This document shows positions 63,833-64,000 of a stretch of DNA of 64,000 nucleotides, one piece after another; position 1 is the stretch's first letter; each line of letters starts with the position of its first letter. The position numbers and the translations under genes are program-made. The notes below the pieces were generated by a model that searched no databases, was not told the origin of the DNA, and saw only the letters and a list, made by a program, of their open reading frames with translations. This DNA comes from Psychrobacillus sp048572895. Lineage in GTDB: Bacteria; Bacillota; Bacilli; Bacillales_A; Planococcaceae. Location: positions 1,302,001 to 1,366,000 of the forward strand of contig NZ_CP183878.1 of NCBI RefSeq assembly GCF_048572895.1. The letters run 5' to 3'.

Positions 63833-64000
63833 CCATTCATCTCCTTTTAATATTAATACCCGTTTTAATAGGGATTATTTATTCAAAAAGAAGAAAAACA
63901 GTTTCCATTTTTCCAGAATTATTTTTGAGTATTGCAATCTTACTTGAAATATGAGTTAATTTAATTCATTTTCCAGTAAATCCAATTTAATCGTGATTGG
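63833..64000 (-). promoter_or_regulatory. Upstream region of the deacetylase
   Basis: AT-rich region that should contain the deacetylase promoter. No operator is recognised and the window ends here. Confidence 0.3.

Overview
The window is about 64 kb of AT-rich Firmicute chromosome. Strong AGGAGG-type ribosome binding sites, a T-box leader, Fur- and cre-like operators, an FrlA/YfkE/Efe/Glg/UxaC gene complement and insertion elements of the IS1595, IS21 and IS110 families point to an endospore-forming member of the Bacillales. Planococcaceae (Psychrobacillus, Sporosarcina or Lysinibacillus relatives) is my best guess, not a proven one. No rRNA gene, intact tRNA gene, CRISPR array or prophage was seen.

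Layout. 0-3.3 kb: the end of a T-box leader and a eukaryote-like (type 2) isoleucyl-tRNA synthetase. 4.4-6.8 kb: a small P-loop kinase and an M48 membrane metallopeptidase. 7.0-11.1 kb (minus): a MarR regulator and a heterodimeric ABC exporter. 11.4-12.5 kb: a Ca2+/H+ antiporter. 12.9-24.0 kb: a uronate/sugar uptake block with a Gfo/Idh dehydrogenase, TRAP transporter (Q-M-P), YesM/YesN-type two-component system, glucuronate isomerase and a secreted GH3 glycosidase. 24.2-25.2 kb: a luciferase-like oxidoreductase. 26.6-33.6 kb: a glycogen operon (GH15-like hydrolase, glgB, glgC, glgD, glgA). 34.2-35.6 kb (minus): glutamate dehydrogenase. 36.0-39.8 kb: a Fur-controlled efeO-efeB-efeU iron uptake operon.

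From 40 kb to 53 kb the region is accessory and decaying. It holds an IS1595-type element broken by an IS21 fragment, a frameshifted P1 peptidase, an aromatic acid exporter-like protein, a tRNA 3'-end remnant beside an orphan polymorphic-toxin tip and its immunity gene, a lone PTS IIC protein, a broken hydrolase, a P-loop kinase with two adjacent stops, and a frameshifted IS110 with its non-coding (bridge-RNA) end. From 53 kb to 64 kb there are TrmO, a TetR-controlled electrophile/quinone-type reduction block (alpha/beta hydrolase, Old Yellow Enzyme, two quinone-reductase-like dehydrogenases, a thioesterase, an MFS exporter) and a polysaccharide deacetylase.

The least explained signal is a composite repeat present three times in the same orientation (about 3.37-4.10, 13.98-14.38 and 25.31-26.16 kb). 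Its 3' half folds into nested stems that are kept by compensatory changes between copies, and two copies end in an intrinsic terminator whose pairing is also conserved. It looks like a structured RNA or an RNA-bearing mobile element. A second, palindromic interspersed repeat is scattered through 40-63 kb.
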